Origin: Chlamydoabsidia padenii
Lineage: Eukaryota > Mucoromycota > Mucoromycetes > Mucorales > Cunninghamellaceae
Direction: 5' to 3'
Assembly: GCA_025330725.1 (NCBI GenBank)
Contig: JAIWND010000073.1
Coordinates: 1 to 54,492, forward strand
Length of the DNA stretch: 54,492 bases
Below, piece after piece: positions 1 through 10,920 of this stretch. The notes below the pieces were generated by a model. It searched no databases. It was not told where the DNA came from and saw only the letters and a list, made by a program, of their open reading frames with translations. Positions within the stretch are counted from its first letter, which is position 1. Every line of letters begins with the position of its first letter. A program made the translations under genes and the position numbers.

Positions 1-1508
1 AGCAACGAGTCCATGATTTGTTTGATAGAAAAAAAAAAAGGGGGGGGGGAAAAGAAAAGAAAAATGATGCAGCGATGAATGATTGGAGCGGAATGTGAAT
101 TTCAATGGTAAATCTGCACGATTTGGAAAAAAAAACACACATCTCCTCTTTTCATTCTTTTATAATACCCACCCATTCTACAACCTACTATTATTATTCT
201 TAAGCTCAGACAATTGCGCTTTTTAGTGGCTACGAATACAATTTATTTGTTTTTTGGGCTTCTTCATTCACGGCAAATCAAGTTGGAATATGTCAAGATT
301 ACGATTATTTTTAACCCCTGACTGGTCACTTTTCAGTATGAAAAACGATCATGATGGTAATGTTGTTTACTCTTGTATGGGAAAACATTATTGTCTCCTC
401 AATAACCTTTCTCATATTGGTATTATAGTAAAGGTAAAACAAACTAGAAAACAAAAACAAAAAGGAGTGCGATGATGGTGAAGACTGACTGACTTGATTC
501 TTCTACTAATCAGCACTCTCATGTCAAGTTGCTTTTGTTTTTATATGGAGTCAGACAATAGTGACACAGGCTGAATACAAGTGTCTGGGCTATTTTCTGA
601 TGGCGGATAAATCACTCTTTTGGCTCATGCTGGATTTGTAAAAAGTACTAGTTAAAAGAAGAAGACTGGTATTTTACAAACATGGTGGAAATCGGTAGGT
701 ATATTGGTGACCCAAATAACAGCAAATAGAGGCAACAGGTTGGACAATTCATCATCTAAATCGACGTGGTGATGACTATCAAAAATTCGACCTCGACAGA
801 TCTAGGAAAGGTAAAATGATCAACTGAATGTGTCTTTATTCAGTAGGATTAGATGGTCAGACAACAGAAAAAAAAAAAAACGAGTGGCTCACTCTTTAAC
901 ATTGGATTAGATTGGATTGAACGATGAACAAAAGTGGTGACAGTCTTTGGCATTCGTTATCTCTCTTCACCTCCATCTTATCATAGTATAGATATACATA
1001 GTATAGAAATGACTCTTGTTTTAATAAAAAAAATCACATGTAACACTCTATAGGACTTTGTGATAAATGGAAAAAGCATTGGTTAGCTATGTAGATGATT
1101 GTGATATTGTATGATATGTACTTTTATGCAAATTTGACGACTGTAAAAGTGCTTTCCAATCAAGTTCAATGTTACACAAGTTCCGAAATGGATATACGAA
1201 AACAAAGAGAATGAATACTGGCTTGTTTTTCTCTTCTTTATGGATAATAACTACTTGCACAGTCATTGAAAAGGTACAATAACTTGCCAGATAGGATACT
1301 TTTCATGTGACTTCATTAGGTATTAATGAATAAAGAGTTCTACGTCGATCTTAAATATTACCAATGCCTTGGGCAAGACGAAACTATTGTCCCAACCAAT
1401 CATCGAAGAGGTGGCGGACCAGAATAAAGTCATAGCTGGGATTCTATTTTTCTCTCTCTCTCTCTTTCCTTACTGTTTTTACTTCCTTCTTTTTTACTTT
1501 TTGTTTTA
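1..1508. other. AT-rich region without a recognisable gene
   Basis: No reading frame here has protein-like composition or plausible splice partners. The stretch holds short homopolymers (A-run near 31-39, G-run near 40-49, A-run near 869-880) and, at about 1450-1505, a T/C-rich stretch that is probably the promoter or leader of the next gene. The left edge may contain the end of a neighbouring transcript, but nothing can be supported. Confidence 0.6.
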
Positions 1509-2633
1509 ATGGGGCTTCAAACGTCTAAACTAGATGGTCCACGAAACCAATCAAAATACCCTCCAAGTACTTTGAACCCCCTTAATGGCAAGTCTAATGG
1601 TGGTGGTGGCGGTGGTCGACTGGAATACGGATCTCTTTTACCACAAGGAATTTATCCTTCTTCTACTTGTGATTATAACGTCAAAGCAGTGCGTAAATTC
1701 ATCAAGGAGGGTCTTTTGGCTCCATTCTTTATAGGTAACTATTACGTTTTATTTACTTTTTGCTCTTGACTCATTCTTTCTCTCGGTCTTTTTTAGGGTT
1801 AAACGAACAACCCGATAGAACTGAACACAAGGAATCTTGTTCATTAAATGCACCAAAAGAAAGTGACAATAACAACAGCAACAACAATACAGCTTACTTG
1901 ATGCGTAATAAAATCAAGGATCGATTGCTCTTACTGCGATCTTCCTCCACTTGTCGAAAAACTGATCAACTACTGTATAACCGTACCATTGAATGTCCAA
2001 TATGCTTATTAGTAAGTGGAAAACTATAGTCACCTCTCCATTAACTCTTTTGATATTAATATCTTTTTTTATTTATAATCATGTTAGATCTACCCTGATT
2101 GCCTGAATTATACTCGATGTTGCGATAAACCAATATGCACAGACTGTTTTTTACAGCTCCGCCGATCTGACGAATCTCCTCTTGTCCCCGCCGCATGTCC
2201 ATTTTGTGTCCAACCAAATCTCGGTGTGATACATTTCCCTCCTTTTTGGAGCCAACACTACATGGCAAGTACTACACCCAAATGAAACCCTCAAACTAAC
2301 TAACTAACTTTGTTTTAGAACTTTAAGAAACAACGGATGGATCTTTTTGTATTATGGGATTATGAAATGGACGATGGGCGGAAACGACGAAGCAAGAAAT
2401 TGGGCCCAAATGATCGAAATGTGGTATTGGTGGATCAAATTCGACCAAACTGGCAGGATCAATTCAATTTGAAAAAACTAACACCAACACGACAATTAAA
2501 TTCTGATCAATTATTATTACAACAAGGACGACATCGACGGCGATTCTCGGGCAGTTTGTCTGGTACTGGTACCACACGAAGGATCATTGTTCGACCGGCC
2601 ATGCAACCATCTCTGACCTCAAGAACCATGTGA
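1509..2633 (+). CDS. SIP5: Sip5-like zinc-finger protein
   Basis: Four exons (1509-1734, 1797-2011, 2088-2264, 2319-2633) join in frame to about 310 residues. The N-terminus begins Met-Gly-Leu-Gln-Thr-Ser, a possible myristoylation context (inference). A conserved block VRKFIKEGLLAPFF precedes an Asn-rich linker. The core is a RING-like cysteine cluster: ECPIC, then YTRCCDKPICTDCF, then CPFC. This spacing and wording match the fungal Sip5 family; the yeast member was described as interacting with the Snf1 kinase and the Reg1/Glc7 phosphatase, so a role in glucose signalling is possible by homology only. The third intron (2265-2318) starts with GC instead of GT and has a good TAACTAAC branch site. 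The protein is shorter than yeast Sip5. The family call is firm; the function is not shown by the sequence. Confidence 0.85.
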
Positions 2634-3005
2634 TCCTTTTTACTAGTATAGTTTCAATTATGTATTATCAAATGGTATATGTTAATAAAAATCTTTACAC
2701 TTCTTTCTCCTCTCCCTTTTATTGATCGGTCCAAAGCGGATATTCAAGTGTCTATTTAAAACACCGCTGTATATGCCTACATATGCCGACCGACTTTTTA
2801 TTCACATCCCGATTGTTTCCCATGCCCCCCCCCCAAAAAATACGACCCATACCTCTGTACTGGATTTTAAAGGTCCACTGTCGCACAGACACGCCACCGA
2901 TAGCTCGGGGGAAATTAGCAATCTTCCTACATACACAGAACCTATCATTTTTGTATTACTTTTTCGTTTGTTTTATTTCTCTTTTACTTTTTTTCTGCTA
3001 TACAA

Positions 3006-4592
3006 ATGTTGTCTCATCATATCAAGAACACCATCTTTCAGACTATCGATGAATTGGACCAAGAGCTTCGTGACATCAGTTTAAAGGTATTCATAGACCT
3101 CACTCCCTAGGAAACGGAAAAAGTCATCATCACCATTCTGACCATCTTGTAACATTTTCTAGATTCATGATGATCCCGAACTTGGCAACCAAGAACACCA
3201 TGCCTACAAGCTTTTGACGGAATACCTCAAAGCTCAAGGATTTACTCTGGTATATGAAGCTGCTGGGTTGAAGACAGCGTTTATTGCCGAGTTCTCAAAC
3301 GGACCCGGGCGAAGAATTGGATTCTGTAGTGAATATGATGCGCTTCCAGGGTAATTTAATTTTGAGGGGAGAGGGACAAAGGGTACTGACTTGTTTTTAT
3401 ATGATATAGGGTGGGTCATGGTTGTGGACATAATTTGATCGCGATCTCTGGTCTGGCTTGTGCTTTGGCAACCAAGCGATTGTTGGAAGAAAAAAAGATC
3501 CAAGGTACAGTGGTCTTGTTTGGTACACCTGCTGAAGAAAGTTCGAGTGGAAAGATCACATTGGTGAAGTCAGGTGAAGTCAACAAGCGTGTGGATGTAG
3601 CCATGATGTTGGTAAAGTAGTAAATTACCATCAAGAGAGAAAAAGAAACTTGACGTCCTCTCTCTCTCTCTCTTTCTTTCTAGCATCCTTTTGCAGTGGG
3701 TGGATTGTATGCTCGTATGTTGGCTTTGGATACTTTGGAAGTTGAATTCCACGGTAAATCCAGTCATGCTGGTATGGCACCTTGGAATGGTGTGAATGCG
3801 GTGGATGCTATTATGCAAGGTTTTGATAACATTGCCATGTTGAGACAACAGATCTTGCCTTCCAACAGGTAAATAATCAAAAAAAAAATGATGAATGATG
3901 ATGACTCGCTGATTAAATACGTTCATAATAGAATGCATGGTATCATTACCAATGGTGGTCAAGCCGTAAGTAAATCGAGAGGACCATCAAAGTGCACATA
4001 CTCATATCTCTTTTTTTTTTTTTTCAAAAGGCGAATGTAATCCCTGCTTATGCATCAGCCCGGTTTTATGCAAGATCATTGACTCGAGATCAATTGGCGG
4101 ACTTGAAACCTCGCATGGAAAATTGTTTCAAAGCAGCAGCCAAGGCAACAGGATGTACCTATAACTTGTCATGGGCACCTGATGGACCCGTAGAAGGTAA
4201 AAACAAGTAGTGGGAGGGGGATTTTCAACTAACATGATGATTTTTCTCAAGATGTGTTTGTGAATACACCTCTGGCCGATTATTTCAAGAAACAAATGGA
4301 AGAACAAGGGATTCGTTATTTACCTCGATCGGAAGAAGAGCAGATTGTGAGTGGATCGACGGATATGGGTAACTTTAGTTATGCTGTACCCAGTATCCAT
4401 CCTGCTTTTGCCATCCATACCAATGCAACCAACCATACCAAGGAATTTGCCCAGGCGGCATCCACCAAGGTGGCTCATCAAGATACTCTCCAAGCAGCTA
4501 AATGCTTATCTCTGACTGCCGCCAAAGTGTACCTGTCCGATGATTTCTATCAATCTGTTTTGGCTGATTTTAAAAAGGGAAAACCTCAATAA
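3006..4592 (+). CDS. M20-family amidohydrolase (PM20D2 / dipeptidase-like)
   Basis: Seven exons (3006-3086, 3163-3350, 3410-3611, 3684-3868, 3932-3965, 4031-4196, 4252-4592) give about 398 residues. Metal-site motifs of the M20 zinc amidohydrolases are present: SEYDALPGVGHGCGHN, the glutamate motif GTPAEES, and the dimerisation-domain block GKSSHAGMAPWNGVNA. The C-terminal STDMGNFSY block is also typical. The closest general match is the PM20D2/aminobenzoyl-glutamate-hydrolase branch, which cleaves small amide or dipeptide bonds. No signal peptide is visible, so it is probably cytosolic. The start is the first ATG after a T-rich leader. Exon 5 is only 34 nt, flanked by clean GTAAG and AG sites. 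The substrate cannot be told from sequence. Confidence 0.9.
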
Positions 4593-4821
4593 AAATATCA
4601 ATTTTTAAGGAGGTGATTATGGGTGTATATCATCTAGACTCTATTTGGATTTCTTCTGTAGTCGATAATTGATGATATCAATAAAAAAAAAAAAACTTAT
4701 TTTCTTTGTACACCTTCCACTTTTTGCATGTTTGTTTTGACTCTACCTCACTCTCCCTTTTTTACCTTATCAATCTTCTTCTTCTTCTTCTCTCTCTCTC
4801 CCTCTCTCTTCCTCTCTCTCC

Positions 4822-5774
4822 ATGCCTATTGTCAATAACTTGTATCAAAATGGTAAATTGAGATTTGACCATCTCCATCATGATTATTTCAATTTTTTTT
4901 TTCTCTATAGACTCTTGGATTAATAAACCTCATTGCATGGATGAGTCTCCACCACCACTCACTATTCCTATATTAAAACCTCCACCTACACCTACAACTC
5001 CGCAAACAGACCCTACTCGAAGAAAAAGTTTAGCACTCCCACCGCCACCGCCACCGCCATTTAAAAAAACCAACGCAATCAAACGAAAAAGCTTCTGTTT
5101 CTCGAGTACTCGAAGAAAAACTGTGGACTTTTCTTCTTTATTTCGTGAGACGACGACTAAAACTGGGAATAGTTCAGTGAGACCTCGGAGTATGGATTCC
5201 TTATTACCTTTTCCTCCTCCTTCGGTACCGCCAGGATCGGGGATTCACGAAGAAAAACCTTTACCTGCCGTCCCTATCGAGTCAACAGTCATCACTCCAG
5301 TGTCATCACCAGTCACTGATGATCATTTTGAGCCATTAACCCTGAAGGATATTACTTTGATTCTTGATAGAAATGATCGAATGGCAGCTTATAGTAAGGA
5401 CCAAAAAATGACCCGCTCATTTGTAGATATCATTGATCTTTTTTTTTTTTTTTTGTATAGGGTCGGCATATGAAAAATGTATGAATACACCCAGTCCATT
5501 AATCAGCAGTATCAAGACTTTAAAAAAGAAGAAACCAGATTGTCCACAACATCAAAGTAAAAGGAATATAAAAATAAGGATAGATGGGTTAACAACATTT
5601 TTTTTTTCCTTTCCAATAGGCTCTCATAGATCTTCCTCATGCGCTCCTCATGCAACAATAAACTCCGCTTTCCCAAGGCGGTCCCTTACATTACCCTCCT
5701 TACCTAGTATGATCACGAAAAAGGTCGCCCATTTACAATATCAGTTAAATATGGCTGAGGGGTACATCATCTAA
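4822..5774 (+). CDS. hypothetical proline/serine-rich protein
   Basis: Predicted from four exons (4822-4852, 4911-5393, 5461-5556, 5620-5774), about 254 residues; all joins are in phase and flanked by GT/AG with T-rich acceptors. I do not recognise the family. The protein is low in hydrophobic residues and rich in Pro and Ser, with a run of seven prolines after SLALP, basic RRK patches, a PPPSVPPGSG segment, and a short C-terminal region TKKVAHLQYQLNMAEG that could form a helix. This resembles an SH3-binding or scaffold-type disordered protein, but that is only composition. The next gene starts 172 bp downstream on the same strand. The start codon in the small first exon is the least certain part. 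Confidence 0.6.
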
Positions 5775-5946
5775 TAAAAAAAATAATTCATCAAACTTGT
5801 TCGGGGAAGGCGGGTCTTTAATTCATGCCACATTTGGTGCAACTATAACTAAAGTGTGTTCCCACGATACCACTAGGTATTTTTACTTTAACCTTGATCA
5901 TCATTCCTCCTTTGTATCTTTCTTTCTTTTTATCTTTTTACTAAAA

Positions 5947-8333
5947 ATGACAGTAGATATACCATTATGGACTGAGGCAGCCAAAAAAATCGATTGGATC
6001 CAATCACCTAGTGCAGTGGTTTCAAAACAACAACAAGGACCCCATCCTTATGTATGGTTTCCCGGTGGCATCATGAATACCTGTTATAATGCTGTAGATA
6101 GACACTGTTTGACCAATCCTGACCGATTGGCTTTGATTTGGGATTCAACCATGGTACAGGCCAAACAAAATTTTACGTATGCGCAAATGTTAGATCATGT
6201 CCAGACCTTGGCAGGTGTTTTACGATCACATGGTGTAGGTAAAGGGGATACTGTGTTGCTTTATATGCCCATGGTACCCGAAGCCGTTTTTACCTTATTG
6301 GCGTGTGCTCGTTTGGGGGCTGTCCATAGTGCTGTTTTTGGTAAACATCCACCCAATGGGAAATGTTGACATGGATAAATTGACTTTTTTGCATGATAGG
6401 TGGATTTGCGCCCAAGGAACTGGCGAAACGAATCGATGATTGTCAACCCAAAGTGATATTAACAGCTAGTTGTGGAATCGAGCCCAAAAGAATTATTCCC
6501 TATATACGTAAGAAAAAAAGAAAGTAAGAGAACTAACAGGGGGGGGGAGGCTAACTGACTTGTGTGTGTTCAGCTTTATTAGATGCAGCTCTTCATTTAT
6601 CCTCTCACAAGGATCCTATCCGTATCATTCTTCAACGACCAAGCAAATTGATTGTACCTCTCAAGACCACCGGCGATTATGATTATCAAGAAGAAATGGC
6701 TCGGATTCGACAAAACAAGGCCCAAGTGATGGAATGCACACCCTTGGCATCAGAAGATCCTTTGTATGTACTTTATACTTCAGGCACCACAGGTACACCT
6801 AAAGGAATTACACGAACCAATGGCGGACACGCGGTTGCATTAAGATGGTCAATGGATTACATTTTCAATGTCAAGGCGGGTGACACCATGTTTACAGCAA
6901 GTGATATTGGGTGGGCGGTTAGTCACAGGTAAAATGTTCACCCCAACTATGGAAGAAGGGGGAAAAAAAAAGCAAGATGTTGATCCCTTCTTCAGTTACA
7001 CAGTGTATGGACCCTTTTTGGCAGGAGCAACATCGGTCATGTATGAAGGGAAACCGGTTCAAACACCTGATGCTGGGGTGTTTTGGCGATTATTATCAGA
7101 GTATCAAGTAAAAGTCATGTTTACCGCACCCACTGCTATTCGAGCCATTCGTCGGGAAGATCCTCAAGGTTTACTAGCTAAAAAATATCCCCTGACACAT
7201 TTAAAAGCCGTTTTTGTAGCAGGGTAAAACTACTTGATTCCGCGCAGGAGGGGTAGGCAACTCATCTTTTTTTTTTTTCCTTCATGTTTTTTAGTGAACG
7301 AAGTGATGTGGATACGTTAAAATGGTGTCAAGGTATTGTGGGTCCAGATTGTTATGTCATTGATAACTATTGGCAGGTAAATAGACACATCATCATACCA
7401 GAGTTTCATTGACTTTATTTCATGCAGACAGAGACAGGGTTTCCTATTACGTCCACATGTTTAGGTAGCGGAATGGTAGAAAGGGTCAAGTTTGGCTCCG
7501 CTGGAAAACAAGTACCTGGATCGACAGTAGTGATTTTGAATGAAGTGACAAATGAGGAGGTTACTACACCTAATGTGTTTGGCAACATTGTTTTAAAGTT
7601 ACCATTACCTCCTGCTTCTTTCCCTTATCTTTGGAATAATGAATCAAGTTATGAAACAAGTTACTTTGCAAAATATCCTGGATATTATGATACAGGGGAT
7701 GCAGGTATAATCGATGAAGAAGGGTATGTAATGATTATTATTCTTCTTCTTTTGATCCAGTTTTCATTCCCCTTTTTTGAATGTCAATAGATATATTCAT
7801 GTCATGTCCAGAACCGATGATATTATCAATGTGGCAGGGCACAGACTCTCAACAGGTAAAAGAAAATAGAAGAGAGTTGACACCAAAACTGACAAACATA
7901 TTTCTTTGCATTAAAAGGGTCCATCGAGCAAATACTTATAGCCCATCCCAAAGTGGTAGAATGTTGTGTTATCCCATTACCTGATGCTATGAAAGGTCAT
8001 GTACCCATTGGTGTCGTTGTGCTTCAACAAGATGATGCGCACACAGATTTCAAGCAAACCATCTTGCCCGATTTAATCGCTGCCACTCGTCAAGATCTTG
8101 GTGCCATTGCTTGTTTTGAGCTAGCTATTCATGTGCCTCGACTTCCCAAGACTCGAAGTGGTAAAATATTGAGACGATGTATTCGAGACATAGTGGAAGG
8201 TAAAGCAGTACGTATACCAGGTACCATTGAAGATCCTCAGGTGTTAATGGAAATTGAATCTACTCTTTATGACCATCGTTTGATTACTCGTAAACAATTG
8301 AGTCTTTCCCAGAACAACTCTTCAAAGTTATAA
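5947..8333 (+). CDS. propionyl-CoA synthetase (ACSS3/PrpE-like acyl-CoA ligase)
   Basis: Eight exons (5947-6340, 6400-6507, 6574-6928, 6996-7223, 7295-7376, 7428-7723, 7791-7855, 7918-8333) join to about 647 residues, the usual length of this family. It is an ANL-superfamily AMP-forming ligase: VWFPGGIMNTCYNAVDRH at the N-terminus, the adenylate motif YTSGTTGTPKG, TASDIGWAVSHSYTVYGP, NYWQTETGFP, YYDTGD, and the C-terminal catalytic lysine in KTRSGKILRR. The segment GFAPKELAKRIDDCQPKVI is closer to PrpE/ACSS3 propionate ligases than to canonical acetyl-CoA synthetase. It would activate propionate (perhaps also acetate or other short acids) to the CoA ester. No clear mitochondrial presequence is seen. 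Substrate preference is inferred from the family. Confidence 0.92.
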
Positions 8334-8679
8334 TTTCTTTTTTTACACTGATAACAAACACTAGTTGATGACTATTAAGGATTCAATCATCGACTCCAAA
8401 TGCATGAATGGCGGGCTTTCATATTTGAAAGAAATAAAGAAAGGGGGATCTATAATAACAACAGTCCATAAACAGACTTGAATAGTGTTAACTTTTTTTT
8501 TTTTTTTCAGATCATTACATGCTCCACCGCTTACTTACTTTGGTTTTATAGCCTTGTCAATGTCTTGTCACAAAAAAACCAAAATGGTTTCTTTTTATTT
8601 ATTTACTTGATACTTTATAAAACAACGACCTATTCACATTGTTTAACTGTGTACAAAAAAGAGAAAAAGAAAAAGAAAA
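8334..8679. other. convergent intergenic region
   Basis: Lies between the 3' ends of the acyl-CoA synthetase (+) and the HMG-box gene (-). It contains an AATAAA-like signal near 8432 and a T-run at 8492-8507. No gene is seen. Confidence 0.6.
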
Positions 8680-9635
8680 TCAAGAAAGGCCAAGAGGTTG
8701 ATCTGACCATACCGAAAAAGGAGAATCAGTTTCAAGTAAACTGGGTGTACAAGACGCCAAATCAAAGGAAGAAGATGAAGACCATACCGATGGCATCCAT
8801 TGTAAATCTGATGTATTCAGCATCAACTCGTTAGGCACCATCTCATTATCAAAACCTTCTTGTTGTGTTGTCATGAGCAAAGGGTCAGGGTACCATGTAG
8901 CACCAATATATCTTTCCAAATGTTCATCCACCACTGGTTGACAAAGAAGAAGATCGTTATTATTGTTGTTGTTATTGCCGTAATGATGATAATGGCTGTA
9001 AACGGCGGAGCTATAATAGTTACCACCTGAATATTTCATTGGAGCAACAAGATTGTTGTTGTTGTTGCTCATCATTATGTTATTAAAGTCTTGAGATAAA
9101 GTGTAAAAGGAAGAAGGTATATCGTCCAAACACGGCTGATCTTCTTGTTCAATGGATTCAGCCGGCTGAACCATCTTTTCCTCTTTTTCTTTTTTGATAA
9201 CCGTTGTTGACTCTTTTTGTTTTCTTTTAGGTGTATACTTGTAATTAGGAAACCTAAACCCCCCAAAAAAAATAATTCAATGACCGACATTTATGCAAAG
9301 CATATTCACATATTCACTTACTTGATTAAATGTTCTTGTTTGACTTGTTTTGCTATTTCGACATAAATGTCTCTTGTGGCATCATCGATTTTTTTCCACC
9401 ATTTGGCCACCACTTTTGAAATCATACGATGATTAGCACCTGTACATAATTCAGCGATCTGTGCTTGTTTTTCTCGACGGTAGACCAGGAAACAATTGAC
9501 GGGACGAGGTGCCGAATGAGGATCTCGTTTTCTTGTACGTGGTTTACGAAGGGGGCGGCGATGAGCTTCGGTATATTTAATCAAATCATCCACGTCTCGT
9601 CTTTGTTCAGGTGTTAAAGGTGTATGGTATTTCAT
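8680..9635 (-). CDS. HMG-box transcription factor (MATA_HMG-like)
   Basis: Two exons, 9322-9635 and 8680-9253, separated by a 68-nt intron, give about 295 residues. An MATA_HMG-type box spans roughly residues 43-113: it starts at RPVNCFLVYRREKQ, contains MISKVVAKWW, and ends in the NYKYTPKRK basic tail shared with mating-type and Ste11-like proteins. The intron splits the box just before FPNYKYTP. The C-terminal half is Asn-, Ser- and Tyr-rich with acidic stretches and resembles an activation region. It should bind the minor groove of DNA and regulate transcription. Sex-determining SexM/SexP of Mucorales also carry a single HMG box, but the usual flanking genes (triose-phosphate transporter, RNA helicase) are not here, so a mating role is not supported. 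Confidence 0.85.
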
Positions 9636-9934
9636 TTATATATATATGTAAGTATAAAGGAGAGGAGTCAATAAATTAAGGAAAAAGGAAGGGAAAGGGG
9701 GTTAAAGAGTTGGAGAGAAAATGAGACGAATAAACACCTGTTTATATATCATGGATCATATAAAGAGACAACATAATAAACACATTACCACAAACAATTT
9801 CATTCTTCTTTCCTCTCCAAAAACGTCAATCATGTCAACAACTTCATTGTGCCTAAATAATGGTGTTCCTTTATTATAAAAAAATGTATATTTTTTTTTC
9901 TAAGCTAATAAGAAATGAGGTGGGGGTAGATGAT
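9636..9934. other. promoter of HMG gene and 3' flank of RPL35
   Basis: AT-rich. A TATATATATA run at 9638-9648 lies immediately upstream of the HMG-box start on the - strand, and another TATATATC lies near 9742-9750. No coding potential. Confidence 0.5.
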
Positions 9935-10743
9935 TTAAGCCTTGACAGCATACTTGCGAGCAGGGAAAGCAAGAGCCTTCTTTTGTTGCTTGACAGTCTT
10001 CAAGCTACGTTCAAAAGGAGTCAAAGCACGACGCATGGCACGAGTCTTCTTGACACGGAGATCCAAAGGAGTGAAGTTCTTCTTTTGGTAAAAGAGACGG
10101 AGTTGTTCACGTTGAGTTTGGTTGATCACAGTCAAAAGAGTAGCGACATGACGACGAGCACGGCCACTATATGTTTTTTTAATAAAAAAAAAAGAGAATC
10201 CATTTGAGTTCCTGTTCATAGCACCCCTCCGTATTTTTACTTACATTTCTTGGAGCTTGGAAGAAGAGCTACCAGCCACCTTTTGGACACGGAGAGAAGC
10301 TAATTCTTGCTTGGCTTCATCAAGAAGCTTGACCAATTCAGCCTTGTTCTTGTTGCGAAGTTCTTGAGCTTTGACGGGAGCCTATTATGCAACAAAACCC
10401 CACAAAAAAAAATGATTAGTCTCCTTCCTTTTTACTTGAGATTGCCCGTCCACCAGTCCATTCCACTGCATTCCATTCCTGTCTGTCTGTCTATTTTTTT
10501 AAATAGTCCTTATTGTTTGTTACTGTTGTTAGATCCTGATTATCGACAATTGGGCTGATCCATCAATGGTGGTGAATTGACAATTTTTCCTATTAAACGT
10601 TGTGCCGTCTTTATCCAAGTCGATAAAAAGGTGGGTTGGAGGTGGTATCATGAATTGAAGGTGTTTCGGATGGACGGATGGATGGATGCATAGATGGATG
10701 GATGGTCCAGTTCTTTTTTTTTTTTTTATCACCCCCTTACCAT
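9935..10743 (-). CDS. RPL35: 60S ribosomal protein L35 (uL29)
   Basis: Three exons: 10741-10743 (only the ATG), 10245-10381 and 9935-10166. The joined product is 123 residues, the exact usual length of eukaryotic L35. Diagnostic blocks are the N-terminal [33 protein letters not shown], the [14 protein letters not shown] block and the invariant C-terminus RKYAVKA. It is a component of the large ribosomal subunit near the tunnel exit (family knowledge). The first intron is 359 nt, much longer than its neighbours', and starts directly after the ATG with GTAAGG. Yeast RPL35 genes also have an intron right at the start codon. No alternative in-frame ATG exists before the second exon's alanine codon, which supports the one-codon first exon. 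Confidence 0.93.
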
Positions 10744-10920
10744 TATAACAAGTTACAAAAAATAAAGAAAGAGAGAGAGAAAAGAAAATACGAAAAAGGT
10801 GTCCAGCTCAAAAAAAAATGTCGGAATGCTAATGTTCACGTCCCGCCTCTTTTTGTAGAAGAAGACCCAGGAGATTTTTTGGATTTTTTCTCTTTTTTTC
10901 TTCTTTTTTACAATAAAATA
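10744..10920. promoter_or_regulatory. bidirectional promoter between RPL35 and the Kelch-BTB gene
   Basis: Only 177 bp separate the RPL35 start codon (reading left) from the Kelch-BTB start codon (reading right). The segment holds an A/G-rich tract (10756-10800) and T-rich tracts (10870-10910), and no convincing TATA box. Shared regulation is possible but not shown. Confidence 0.5.

Noticed and set aside
254..475. Short plus-strand reading frame near the left edge
   Set aside because: No conserved motif, no codon bias resembling neighbours, and no splice context.
10678..10920. N-terminal extension of the Kelch-BTB protein from an upstream in-frame ATG
   Set aside because: The extension overlaps the RPL35 first exon, is encoded by simple repeats and A/T-rich leader, and adds no conserved residues; the ATG at 10921 fits better.
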